A stretch of 64,000 nucleotides of DNA from Candidatus Bilophila faecipullorum (lineage in GTDB: Bacteria > Desulfobacterota > Desulfovibrionia > Desulfovibrionales > Desulfovibrionaceae): positions 30,028-94,027 of the forward strand of contig CALVEZ010000010.1 of the NCBI GenBank assembly GCA_944326695.1, read 5' to 3'. Of the stretch, positions 1 through 7,809 are shown piece by piece (position 1 is the stretch's first letter; every line of letters starts with the position of its first letter). The position numbers were made by a program, and so were the translations under genes. The notes under the pieces were generated by a model. The model ran no database searches. It saw nothing but the letters and a program-made list of their open reading frames with translations, and was not told the DNA's origin.

Positions 1-13
1 CGCGCCTGCTGAT

Positions 14-50
14 AAAAAAAGGGACATGCCCTCGAAAAGGCATGTCCCTT
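14..50 (-). terminator. Intrinsic terminator of the sugar transferase gene
   Basis: A 10-bp perfect stem (21-30 with 39-48, arm GGGACATGCC on the plus strand) with an 8-nt loop is followed on the minus strand by seven Ts (complement of 14-20). It lies 24 bp beyond the stop codon of the sugar transferase gene at 74 and so ends the polysaccharide transcript. Confidence 0.85.
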
Positions 51-73
51 GCTTCCGTGGTACAGGAAAATTT

Positions 74-1423
74 TTATCGCGCGCCCTTGGGGAAAAGAAC
101 GACGCCGATGGTTTTGAGAATAATGCGGATGTCCAGGAGGATGGACATGTTCTTGGCGTAATAGAGATCATATTCCAGCTTGCGCCGGGAATCCTCCACG
201 GAGGAACCGTAGGGATAGCAGACTTGCGCCCATCCGGTCACGCCCGGCTTGACGGCGTGCCGCAGGCTGTAGAAGGGGATTTCCTTTTCCAGATCGTGCA
301 CGAACTCGGGCCGTTCGGGGCGCGGCCCCACGAGGCTCATTTCCCCCTTGAGCACGTTCCAGAGCTGGGGAAGCTCGTCGATGCGCGTCTTGCGGATGAT
401 CCGGCCCACTTTGGTCACGCGCGGGTCCGACTTCATGGCCCAGACCGCGCCGTCCTTTTCGGCGTCCGTGCGCATGGAACGGAACTTGTAGACCGTGAAG
501 TCCTGCCCGAAGAGCCCTACGCGGCGCTGGCGATAGATGATCGGACCGGGGGATTCGACGCGGATGGCCAGCGCGGTCAGGAGCATGATCGGGAAGGTAA
601 TGACGAGCAGTCCCAGAGCGGCGGCCAGATCGAAGGCCCGCTTCACGCGCCGCAGCGAGCCCCGGGTATTGAGCGAAAAGCCTTCTTCCGTGAGCAGCCA
701 TTCCGAACTGATCTGCGAGACGGGCAGACGGTAGGCGATGTGCTCGCAGAAGGAACGGACATCCACAATCATCTGCCCGTGCAGCTTGGCGTGCAGGAGT
801 TCGGTGGCGATGTCCTCGTCAATGGGCGCGTCCGGCAGGAGAACGATCATCGTGACGTGCTGGGCGCGGGCGATGTCCTCCATCTGCATGGGCGTCCCCA
901 GATAGGGGGTTTCCTTGTCGTTGTCGCAGTCGCCCACGTAGCCGACGATTTCCGCGTCGGTCAGGGATTCGGCCAGCGTCTGCCGGACCTTGCCCGCCCG
1001 GTCGGTCCCCACGAGCAGGATGCGGGGCTTGTGCACGAATCGCCCGATATGCTTGTAGTAAAGGGCGCGCCAGCCGAGACAGAACAACAGGCAGAGGGAG
1101 AAGAGGAGGATCAGGGTTTCCCGGTCGAAACGCCAGTTCTGGAACGCGTAAAAGGCCGTGGCCGAAGCGACGGCCCCCAGGAAGAAAGCCACCAGCACGC
1201 GGCCTGTGGTGTCCCGGAAATCCTCAGCGCCGATGTTGTAGGCGTCGAGCACATAGAAAAAGAAAAGGTAGGACGCCACGGTGAACAGGGAGGCTCCCGT
1301 GTAGTCGTCCAGAACGGACAGGTCCGCCGGCAGGGTGACCCATCCCGTAATGCCCAAAGCCACAAGGATGCAAACGGCGTCCAGCACTCGGAACAGCCCT
1401 TTGCGGTACGTGCTGATAAGCAA
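74..1423 (-). CDS. Undecaprenyl-phosphate sugar phosphotransferase (polyprenyl glycosylphosphotransferase)
   Basis: Priming enzyme for exopolysaccharide, capsule or O-antigen synthesis: transfers a sugar 1-phosphate from a nucleotide sugar to undecaprenyl phosphate at the inner membrane. The 449-aa product has several N-terminal membrane segments, a Rossmann-like region with [11 protein letters not shown], a further membrane segment near residue 265, and the C-terminal Bac_transf catalytic domain ([50 protein letters not shown]). This is the WbaP/WcaJ-type layout; the sugar cannot be told. The start is TTG at 1423, chosen because GGAGG sits 6 nt upstream and no ATG fits the frame. It follows the glycosyltransferase gene by 19 bp, so the two are probably co-transcribed. 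Confidence 0.92.
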   Translation of the reverse strand: MLISTYRKGLFRVLDAVCILVALGITGWVTLPADLSVLDDYTGASLFTVASYLFFFYVLDAYNIGAEDFRDTTGRVLVAFFLGAVASATAFYAFQNWRFDRETLILLFSLCLLFCLGWRALYYKHIGRFVHKPRILLVGTDRAGKVRQTLAESLTDAEIVGYVGDCDNDKETPYLGTPMQMEDIARAQHVTMIVLLPDAPIDEDIATELLHAKLHGQMIVDVRSFCEHIAYRLPVSQISSEWLLTEEGFSLNTRGSLRRVKRAFDLAAALGLLVITFPIMLLTALAIRVESPGPIIYRQRRVGLFGQDFTVYKFRSMRTDAEKDGAVWAMKSDPRVTKVGRIIRKTRIDELPQLWNVLKGEMSLVGPRPERPEFVHDLEKEIPFYSLRHAVKPGVTGWAQVCYPYGSSVEDSRRKLEYDLYYAKNMSILLDIRIILKTIGVVLFPKGAR

Positions 1424-1442
1424 GGAAAACCTCCATTATGCC

Positions 1443-2561
1443 CTAGGCAATCAAGTTCATGACTCTGAGGATAAGATCGGCGGCCTTGCGCGCGTCGAGT
1501 TCCGTTTCAGCGATGCTCCTTCCTTCTGCGCCCATACGCCGCGCCAAGGCCGGATCATCTATAAGGGCGCTCAGGGCGCGGGCCAGCGCTTCCGGCGACC
1601 GGGAAGGCACAAGGAAACCGTTGCGCCCGTCGCTGACCACGTCCCGGCAGCCCGGCACATCGGTGGCGACTATGGCCCGTCCCATGCTCATGGCCTCCAT
1701 AAGCGAGCAGGGCAGCCCCTCCCGCCATGAGGGGAGGACAACGGCGGTGGCCTGAGCGACATAGGGCCGCACGTCGCGGGTGACGCCCAAATAGTCGACG
1801 AGCCCCTCTTTTTCCCATTGCCGGACCGTCTCCAAAGGGACGCCGCCACGGGCGGGCTCGGGCGCGCCCAAAAGCTGGAACCGGGCCTGAGGAAAATCCT
1901 TTTTGACGATCCGGGCCGCTTCGGCAAACTCGTAAAGCCCCTTGGCCTCAAGGAGACGGCCCACCAGCAGAAAAACGGGCGCTCCCTCCGACGGCGTGGC
2001 AAGGGCGAATTTGGCGATGTCCACGCCCGTTCCTTTGGTCAGCACGACCTTCGCCCCACCGGGCAGGCAATGCCGCTCCCGGAAGGTTCGCACGTCATCC
2101 GTATTCTGGAAAAAGACCGCATCCGTAAAAGAAAGAGAAAAGCGGTAGAGCAGAGCGGCCAGACAGGTGAGGCCCTTCTTGAGGAGGCTGTCGGCTTCGA
2201 ACATGTACCCGAGCCCGGTGATCATGGCATATCGCGATTTGATGCCGGCCAGAGCAGCCATAGGGATGCCGTAGATGACGGACTTGATGGTGGAGGCATA
2301 GAGGATGTCGGCCTTCTCTTCGCGAAAGAGCCTGTAGAGGGCCACGCAGGTCTTCAAGTCATGGAGGGGGTTCAAACCCTTGTTGTCGAGAGGAAAGTTG
2401 CGTACCCGCGTGCCCATCTCCCGCAGGCTCTTTTCGGCCTCGGCGTCTCCGGCGGGGACGAAACAGGTTACGGCGTGCCCTTCCTCAAGCAGCCGGGAAA
2501 TGAGAGTGCTCCAGAAGCTGACCAGAAAACTGGCCCGATTATTCATGATGATAACGTTCAT
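1443..2561 (-). CDS. Glycosyltransferase family 4 protein
   Basis: Predicted retaining glycosyltransferase that adds a sugar to a lipid-linked polysaccharide intermediate at the cytoplasmic face. The 372-aa protein has the GT-B fold layout: an N-terminal acceptor domain beginning MNVIIMNNRASFLVSFW, a linker near residue 190, and a C-terminal donor domain with VFLLVGRLLEAKG and the E-X7-E motif REGLPCSLMEAM. It resembles enzymes annotated as N,N'-diacetylbacillosaminyl-diphospho-undecaprenol transferases (PglA type), but specificity cannot be read from sequence. No Shine-Dalgarno sequence precedes the ATG; a TATAAT hexamer lies about 8 nt upstream, so the message may be leaderless. The downstream neighbour is the priming sugar transferase. 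Confidence 0.9.
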   Translation of the reverse strand: MNVIIMNNRASFLVSFWSTLISRLLEEGHAVTCFVPAGDAEAEKSLREMGTRVRNFPLDNKGLNPLHDLKTCVALYRLFREEKADILYASTIKSVIYGIPMAALAGIKSRYAMITGLGYMFEADSLLKKGLTCLAALLYRFSLSFTDAVFFQNTDDVRTFRERHCLPGGAKVVLTKGTGVDIAKFALATPSEGAPVFLLVGRLLEAKGLYEFAEAARIVKKDFPQARFQLLGAPEPARGGVPLETVRQWEKEGLVDYLGVTRDVRPYVAQATAVVLPSWREGLPCSLMEAMSMGRAIVATDVPGCRDVVSDGRNGFLVPSRSPEALARALSALIDDPALARRMGAEGRSIAETELDARKAADLILRVMNLIA

Positions 2562-2635
2562 GGCGGGGGATTATAGCAGCGCCGCCGAAAGAAGGAAAGA
2601 GGCGAAGGAGGGCTTCCCGGCATACTTCTATGGAT

Positions 2636-3829
2636 TCAGGACGGTTTGGAGGTTTTTGCCGCGCCCTGAAAGAGCCGCCCGCGTATGACGGCGTCCCTGC
2701 CGAACTTGCCTTCAAGCTCATCAAGGACGCGGTCCAGCGTGGCACGGCGCTTATCCTTTTCCGAAGCCGTTGCGGTGAGGGGAAGCTGCAACTGGTGGGG
2801 ATGATTGTCAAAGCCAGAAACGCCAACGCCGATAAGCCGCACCTTTCCTTCAAGGGGCGTATGATCCAGGAGGGAGCAGGCCGTTTCGTAAATGGTCTGG
2901 GTGGCGCAGGTAGGCGCGGCGAGAGTGATGCGGCGCGTGATGATGCGAAAATCCGCGTACTTGATTTTAAGCGTGATCACGCGGCCTTGCAATTTCTGAT
3001 GGCGCAGCGAGCGGCCCACGCGGTCGGCATGGCGGAAAAGCCAATTCTTAAGAAAAGCGGTATCGCGCGTGTCTTCATCAAAGGTGGTTTCCGCGCTTTC
3101 GGATTTGGGCGGCGTAAAAGGCTCCACTTCTCGCCTATCAATGCCTTGAGCACGTTCGAATAAAGCAATGCCCGCCTTTCCGAAACGGCGTTCCCAAAAA
3201 CCGCGCGGGTACCGGCGGACCTCTCCCGCCTTCTCCACTCCCAATGTCCGCAAAGCCGCAAGCATCGTCTTCCCCACGCCGGGAATCTTTTCCACCGGCA
3301 GGGTGTGCAGGAAGCTTTCCACGGTTTCAGGGTAAAGGATGCTGAGGCCATCCGGCTTATGGAGATCGGAAGCGATTTTAGCCAGAAATTTGACGGGGGC
3401 GAGGCCGATGGAGCAGGTCAATCCCCCGGTGACGTCCAGAATGTCTTTCTTGATGCGCCGGGCCATTGTTTCAATCGGCCCAAAAAGCCGCTCCAACCCA
3501 GTGGCATCAAGATAGGCCTCATCGACTGACGCCTGCTCCACACGTGGGGAATAGCCACGCAGGATGTCCATAATCACATGGGAAACTTCCACATACCGGG
3601 CCATGCGCACCGGGACTATAATAGCATGAGGACAGAGCTGCACCGCCTGCGCGATAGGCATGGCTGAATGCACGCCAAAAGGTCGTATTTCATAGGAAGC
3701 CGCGCTCACGACCCCCCGTGGCCCTTTCCCCCCTACAATAAGAGGCTTGCCGCGCAGTTCCGGATGGTCTCTTTGCTCAATGGAAGCGTAGAACCCATCC
3801 ATATCCACATGCATAAACCATTTTTGCAT
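2636..3829 (-). CDS. dinB: DNA polymerase IV (Y-family translesion polymerase)
   Basis: Error-prone polymerase that extends past damaged bases. The 397-aa product has the full Y-family layout: palm motif HVDMDGFYAS with Asp9, SVDEAYLD with Asp103 and Glu104 as catalytic carboxylates, the helix-hairpin-helix region IPGVGKTMLAALRTLG near 180-195, and a little-finger domain. Length is close to the usual 350-400 aa. An AAAGGAAA element lies about 10 nt before the ATG. It begins 16 bp after the stop of the MFS gene on the same strand, so the two may form an operon. No clear LexA box was recognised upstream. Confidence 0.95.
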   Translation of the reverse strand: MQKWFMHVDMDGFYASIEQRDHPELRGKPLIVGGKGPRGVVSAASYEIRPFGVHSAMPIAQAVQLCPHAIIVPVRMARYVEVSHVIMDILRGYSPRVEQASVDEAYLDATGLERLFGPIETMARRIKKDILDVTGGLTCSIGLAPVKFLAKIASDLHKPDGLSILYPETVESFLHTLPVEKIPGVGKTMLAALRTLGVEKAGEVRRYPRGFWERRFGKAGIALFERAQGIDRREVEPFTPPKSESAETTFDEDTRDTAFLKNWLFRHADRVGRSLRHQKLQGRVITLKIKYADFRIITRRITLAAPTCATQTIYETACSLLDHTPLEGKVRLIGVGVSGFDNHPHQLQLPLTATASEKDKRRATLDRVLDELEGKFGRDAVIRGRLFQGAAKTSKPS

Positions 3830-3845
3830 CTGTTTATGTTTCCTT

Positions 3846-5030
3846 TCAGCGCAAAAGGCGGGGAATAGTATAATGCAATCTCAGGCCGAGGAGGAGCGCC
3901 ATACATACGAGCGCAAAAAGGCAGAGCAGGCAGGCATGCCAGCCGAAGGCGTCGTAAAAGAGCGCGGACAGGTATGACCCCAGGACGCCTCCTCCATAAT
4001 AAAAGGCGAGGTAAAGACCATTGACGACGCCTTTGTCCTCGGAAGCGAGCCTGTTGATCAGTCCGGGAGCTGTGGTGTGCTCGGCAAACTGCCCTAGGCA
4101 AATGAGCAGCATGGTGACGAAGAGAGCCTCGACGCTGGGAAACAGAAATCCGCCAAAAGCCAGCGCATAAACGGCGATTCCAGCCAAGAGCAGGCGCGTT
4201 TCTCCGCCCAGCAGGGCAATGAGGCGCCGGGAGCAGAGGGCTGTGGCCACGCCCAAGGCATAACCGCTGTACATGAGCCCGATGCGGAATTCTGAGTGTC
4301 CCGCTCCAATATCTTCCATCCGGAAGGGAATAAGGTTTCCGATGCCCACAAACACAAAAAACGTGCAGCCTTCGACCAGCATCAGCCCTGCTACGCCGGG
4401 CTCCCGCAGGACAGCGGCGAATTCGGAGAGCTTGGGGAGCGGCGCATGAGCTCGGGCTTCTGAGCGCAGCCGGAAAAGCGAGGGAAGTCCTGGGGCAATG
4501 GACAGGGCGAGCAGCAGGAGCGAAATCCTCCAACCCCAGAGAGAGGCCAGCAATCCTGCAAGAATCCGCCCGGCGACACCTCCCAGAATGGTGGCGCCAA
4601 TGTAAAGGGCGAGGGCGCGTTGCAGTTCCGATCCTTGGAATTTATTGGATATGTGAGCCATGATTGCGGTGAAGATGGCGGGAGGCAAAAGCCCCTGAAG
4701 AAAGCGGACAGCCAGCAGGACGGAGAAGGATGGCGCTAGGTAAATAAGGGCTCCGCTTATCCCGAGCAGGCAGATGGCGACGATGAGCACTGTCCGAGTG
4801 GGTATCCGGCTCAAAAGGGGACCGTAAAAGAGCGGCGCGACGGCCAACGGCAGCAGGGCAATGCTGATGAGAAGTCCGGTGGTGGCGTCACTGACGGCAA
4901 ATTCTGTCCGAATGGCATTGAGCAAAGGCTGCGGCGCGTACAAGATGGCCATGGTGCACAAGGCAATGTACAGAAGACCGAGGTATGAGGCTGGCCGCTC
5001 CGAATGAGACGATGAAAGGGGTTCATCCAT
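3846..5030 (-). CDS. MFS transporter, YnfM-like
   Basis: Twelve-helix major facilitator family exporter of 394 aa in the inner membrane. The sequence alternates hydrophobic helices with short loops; RILAGLLASLWGWRISLLLL and the late block VVNGLYLAFYYGGGVLGSYL match the pattern seen in E. coli YnfM, a putative drug or arabinose-type exporter. Substrate is unknown. The start at 5030 (MDEPLSSSHSER) is preferred over an upstream in-frame codon because AAGGAA lies 8 nt before it. dinB follows 16 bp downstream. Confidence 0.88.
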   Translation of the reverse strand: MDEPLSSSHSERPASYLGLLYIALCTMAILYAPQPLLNAIRTEFAVSDATTGLLISIALLPLAVAPLFYGPLLSRIPTRTVLIVAICLLGISGALIYLAPSFSVLLAVRFLQGLLPPAIFTAIMAHISNKFQGSELQRALALYIGATILGGVAGRILAGLLASLWGWRISLLLLALSIAPGLPSLFRLRSEARAHAPLPKLSEFAAVLREPGVAGLMLVEGCTFFVFVGIGNLIPFRMEDIGAGHSEFRIGLMYSGYALGVATALCSRRLIALLGGETRLLLAGIAVYALAFGGFLFPSVEALFVTMLLICLGQFAEHTTAPGLINRLASEDKGVVNGLYLAFYYGGGVLGSYLSALFYDAFGWHACLLCLFALVCMALLLGLRLHYTIPRLLR

Positions 5031-5674
5031 GATTGCGTTCCTTTGCGGTAAGGGAGAGTACATTGAACGGGTGCCCTTCCGCATCCATATACCCTTGATA
5101 CATAAAAAGCAATCATGATTTCAAATGGTTGCTATGACTTGACAGGGGCGTTTCGCTAAAGACGCGCCAAGCATTGCCATGTTTGAAACCTTACGGAGAG
5201 GCTTATGGCCCTTCTGTTCCCCTATTATACGGCAAAGTCTCTTTTTAAAACCGTGTCTTCGTCTTTATCGTACTGTTATCCACAAAAAGCATGACAGTCT
5301 GCACTGCCTTACAACCGAGTCTTATGCTCTGTAAAATATTGGCAGTGTTTTCCGACTTCCATGCCCTTGAGTCCGGGAACTGGACGTCGTCCCCCTCGGA
5401 GAAAAGGAGGGCAGAGGCAAGCGAGATAGCAGGATGGGAGGAAGCGTGAACGGATTGCTACGTAGCCCGATAGTGGGACAAGCCCTTCATGGGGAACCAG
5501 TTGAGGGGAGCTGTCCGCTGTTTATACTCTTTGAGGCGGCGGATGGCGGGGCAGGAGTAACAGAGAGAGGAAGATGACGAATGCCTGTACGCGTGTGGGC
5601 CACGGTCAGCGTCCGTGACGTGCAAGCGTACAGGCGGCACAGTTCCGCGCAAGACTGGGAAGCTGGTTCACCTT
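5031..5674. other. Intergenic region with one nested inverted repeat
   Basis: About 640 bp between the FMN reductase stop and the MFS start, both minus strand. No convincing gene is seen: short open frames at 5458-5772 lack family features. On the minus strand TTGAAA and a TATCAA-like hexamer 18 nt apart near 5090-5120 could be the MFS promoter. At 5583-5592 and 5626-5635 two 10-bp arms (GCCTGTACGC and its complement) enclose a second small stem (5601-5605 with 5613-5617); this may end the reductase transcript or form part of a small RNA. Confidence 0.45.
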
Positions 5675-6229
5675 CTATTTGGCAAGCTGAAAATGCCACG
5701 CAAGAAGAGCTTTCATCAGTTCCGCAATACGCCCTTGAAGCGCGGGATCAACCACATCGCCCGCTTCATTGAAGGAAGAGGAAAAGGCATTGGAGAAAAG
5801 TTCGGGCTTATTGACGGGATGCAGGTTCAAATACACGCACACCTGGCGCAAATGGTATTGAGCCCGCGAGGTACCCATACCCGCGCCTGCGCCCATGATG
5901 GCAACAGCCTTGCCGCTGAAGGGCTTGAGGTCGGGTTCGCGCGAGAGCCAGTCCAGCGCGTTTTTCAGGGCCGGAGCCAGAGAATAGTTGTATTCCGGGC
6001 AAGCCAGCACGAAGGCATCCGCGTTATTGGCCTGCTCGATCAGGGTGCGCACCGCTTCCGGTTTGTCGTTGGCGATATCGGCATTGTAAAAAGGCATCGA
6101 AGACAGGTCAGCCAGCGTGAAGCGGACATTGTCGGGAAAACATTCCTGCGCGTAACGCAGAAGTCCCGTATTGCGCGAAGCCCGGCGCAGGCTCCCCGAG
6201 ATGCCCAGAATCCGAATATCAGTATTCAT
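5675..6229 (-). CDS. NADPH-dependent FMN reductase family protein
   Basis: Flavodoxin-fold oxidoreductase of 184 aa, of the family that includes ChrR/YieF quinone and chromate reductases. The FMN phosphate loop is GISGSLRRASRN at residues 9-20, and the second signature CPEYNYSLAPALKNALDWLS is present near 76-95. Such enzymes reduce quinones, azo compounds or free flavin with NAD(P)H. A full-strength ribosome site AAAGGAGG lies 8 nt before the ATG. The leader contains an 8-bp inverted repeat (6255-6262 with 6292-6299) that could bind a regulator. Physiological substrate is unknown. Confidence 0.9.
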   Translation of the reverse strand: MNTDIRILGISGSLRRASRNTGLLRYAQECFPDNVRFTLADLSSMPFYNADIANDKPEAVRTLIEQANNADAFVLACPEYNYSLAPALKNALDWLSREPDLKPFSGKAVAIMGAGAGMGTSRAQYHLRQVCVYLNLHPVNKPELFSNAFSSSFNEAGDVVDPALQGRIAELMKALLAWHFQLAK

Positions 6230-6335
6230 AATGATTCCTCCTTTGGAAAGGATAGTGGAAAGTCGCCTTTTTGTCTATGAGAGAGGGCCCCCTTTCCACG
6301 CGCCTTTTCAGGAGGAGCACGTAACCGGAAAGCTG

Positions 6336-6908
6336 CTAGCGCGCCTGTTGAAAGAATCTGTGCAGCAGAGCGGCACAGCGGGGAGCGGCAATGCCCCCCA
6401 TATGCCATACCCGGTGATTCAGGAAGGGCAGGTCCAGCCCGTTGAAACAGGAGGCAACCGCCCCGGCCTTGTTGTCCGCCGCCCCATAGACGACGCCGGC
6501 AAGCCTCGCATGGACAATGGCGCCGGTGCACATGAGGCATGGTTCGAGCGTGACCACCAGAACGCAGCCGTCCAGCCGATAGTTGCCCACAGCAAGGGCT
6601 GCGGCGCGAAGAGCGAGCATTTCCGCATGGGCCGAAGGGTCATGACGCGCGATGGGCTCATTGTGCCCGGTGCCTATGAGGTGGCCTTGCGGATCGACGA
6701 CAACGGCTCCTACCGGCACTTCACCGTGAGACCATGCTTCTTCCGCCTGAGCGAGTGCTTCTTCCATGAGCCCTTCCCATGTCCAATGGGGAGGAGGCGG
6801 CGGAACAGGTCCCCATAAGGCGGGGACCTGCGGCTCGCAGAAAAACACCTCTGAAGGCGGGGAACCGCCGGAAGGGTCCCCGCCTGCCGAAGAGACGTCA
6901 GGCCGCAT
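6336..6908 (-). CDS. tadA: tRNA-specific adenosine deaminase
   Basis: Deaminates adenosine 34 to inosine in tRNA-Arg(ACG), widening wobble decoding. The zinc site is complete: HAE at 94-96 (Glu96 is the proton shuttle) and PCLMC with Cys124 and Cys127; GEVPVGAVVVD is also diagnostic. The protein is 190 aa with a Pro-rich N-terminal extension of about 40 residues. The ATG at 6908 lies 2 bp after the LOG stop but has no ribosome site; Met48 (6767) has AAGGG nearby. Because the residues just before Met48 (W.W..LM) match family sequence, translation probably begins upstream of it. Two stable hairpins lie in the extension, so the true start is uncertain. Confidence 0.92.
   Translation of the reverse strand: MRPDVSSAGGDPSGGSPPSEVFFCEPQVPALWGPVPPPPPHWTWEGLMEEALAQAEEAWSHGEVPVGAVVVDPQGHLIGTGHNEPIARHDPSAHAEMLALRAAALAVGNYRLDGCVLVVTLEPCLMCTGAIVHARLAGVVYGAADNKAGAVASCFNGLDLPFLNHRVWHMGGIAAPRCAALLHRFFQQAR
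6806..6884. repeat. Two stable hairpins at the LOG-tadA junction
   Basis: Hairpin one pairs CAGGTCCCC (6806-6814) with GGGGACCTG (6822-6830) around a 7-nt loop. Hairpin two pairs GGCGGGGA (6856-6863) with TCCCCGCC (6877-6884). Both fall inside the N-terminal extension of the tadA frame and may tune tadA translation or mark a processing site. Neither is followed by a T-run. Confidence 0.6.
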
Positions 6909-6910
6909 GG

Positions 6911-7561
6911 TTAGAAAATAACCCGTCGCCGTATCTGCTGCACGACCTGTTCGGGGGTATCGCAGACCGTAATGAGATCGTCTACTTCCGCGGCGTTGAT
7001 ATAGCCGCCTTTTACCATGTCGTTGCGTATCCAGTCGAGGAAACCGCCCCAGAAACTGCCCTGATAAAGGATGATGGGGAGGGGCCGGATGCGTTTTGTC
7101 TGGGCAAGGACAAACGCTTCCGAGAGTTCGTCTATGGTCCCCATGCCTCCGGGCATCACGACATAGGCCAGCGCGTACTTGACGAACATCAGCTTGCGCA
7201 GGAAAAAGTAGCGATAATCACTACGGATTTTTACATATTTATTGCACTCCTGCTCATGGGGGAGCTGGATATGCAATCCCACGGAGACGCCTCCCGCTTC
7301 CGTGGCCCCTTTGTTGCCCGCCTCCATGAGGCCGGGTCCGCCGCCCGTGATGACGCCATAGCCGGACTCGACCAGCAGCCGGGCGATGGTTTCCGTTTCC
7401 TGGTACAGCGGGGTGTCCGGTTTGATGCGGGCGGAGCCGAAGATGGAGACGCATGGCCCTATCTCGCTCAGGGTTTCAAAACCGTCGACGATTTCCGCGA
7501 GAATCCTGAACAGGCGCCACGATTCCCGGATGGAGAGCATATCTATGGGAGATTGGGTCAT
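6911..7561 (-). CDS. LOG family protein (TIGR00730, nucleotide 5'-monophosphate phosphoribohydrolase type)
   Basis: Lysine-decarboxylase-like fold protein of 216 aa. Members cleave cytokinin riboside monophosphate or other nucleotide monophosphates to base and ribose phosphate (for example PpnN and LOG). Both diagnostic motifs are present: GGGPGLMEAGNKGA and the catalytic PGGMGTIDELSE. The start at 7561 (MTQSPIDML) is supported by AGGAG 7 nt upstream; the longer frame to 7690 has no ribosome site. tadA follows by 2 bp, so the pair is translationally linked. Substrate is not predictable; the annotation lysine decarboxylase often given to this family is misleading. Confidence 0.92.
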   Translation of the reverse strand: MTQSPIDMLSIRESWRLFRILAEIVDGFETLSEIGPCVSIFGSARIKPDTPLYQETETIARLLVESGYGVITGGGPGLMEAGNKGATEAGGVSVGLHIQLPHEQECNKYVKIRSDYRYFFLRKLMFVKYALAYVVMPGGMGTIDELSEAFVLAQTKRIRPLPIILYQGSFWGGFLDWIRNDMVKGGYINAAEVDDLITVCDTPEQVVQQIRRRVIF

Positions 7562-7737
7562 GAAAAGCTCCTTGTGAAGCAAAGTAGTGTTAAAAGTATA
7601 GCCGTACGGCGATGATGGCGCAACACCATACGTCTCCATCCCAGAGAAAGTGCGGAAAAAAGATTTGTACGGAGAAGGCTTTTCCTGCATTTACGAGCGT
7701 ATAAGAAAGAGACGGCGGTCGCTTTGAATACTTTTTC

Positions 7738-7790
7738 TTGTCATTGCGGGGGGGATGCGGCTAGGATGGCTCTTCCGGCTGGAAGAGCCA
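7738..7790 (+). promoter_or_regulatory. Putative promoter and 5'-UTR hairpin of the beta-CASP gene
   Basis: TTGTCA at 7736-7741 and TAGGAT at 7762-7767 form a possible sigma-70 promoter with a slightly long spacer. Immediately downstream a 10-bp perfect stem (7767-7776 with 7781-7790, arm TGGCTCTTCC, 4-nt loop) ends 20 nt before the start codon, just upstream of the AGGAGGAGG ribosome site. Confidence 0.45.
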
Positions 7791-7809
7791 GCAGGTAGGA
7801 GGAGGTTCT

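Noticed and set aside
5581..5772. A 63-codon plus-strand frame with a GAGAGGAAG site before ATG
   Set aside because: It overlaps the end of the reductase gene antisense, and its product has no family feature; the inverted repeat at the start explains the pattern better.
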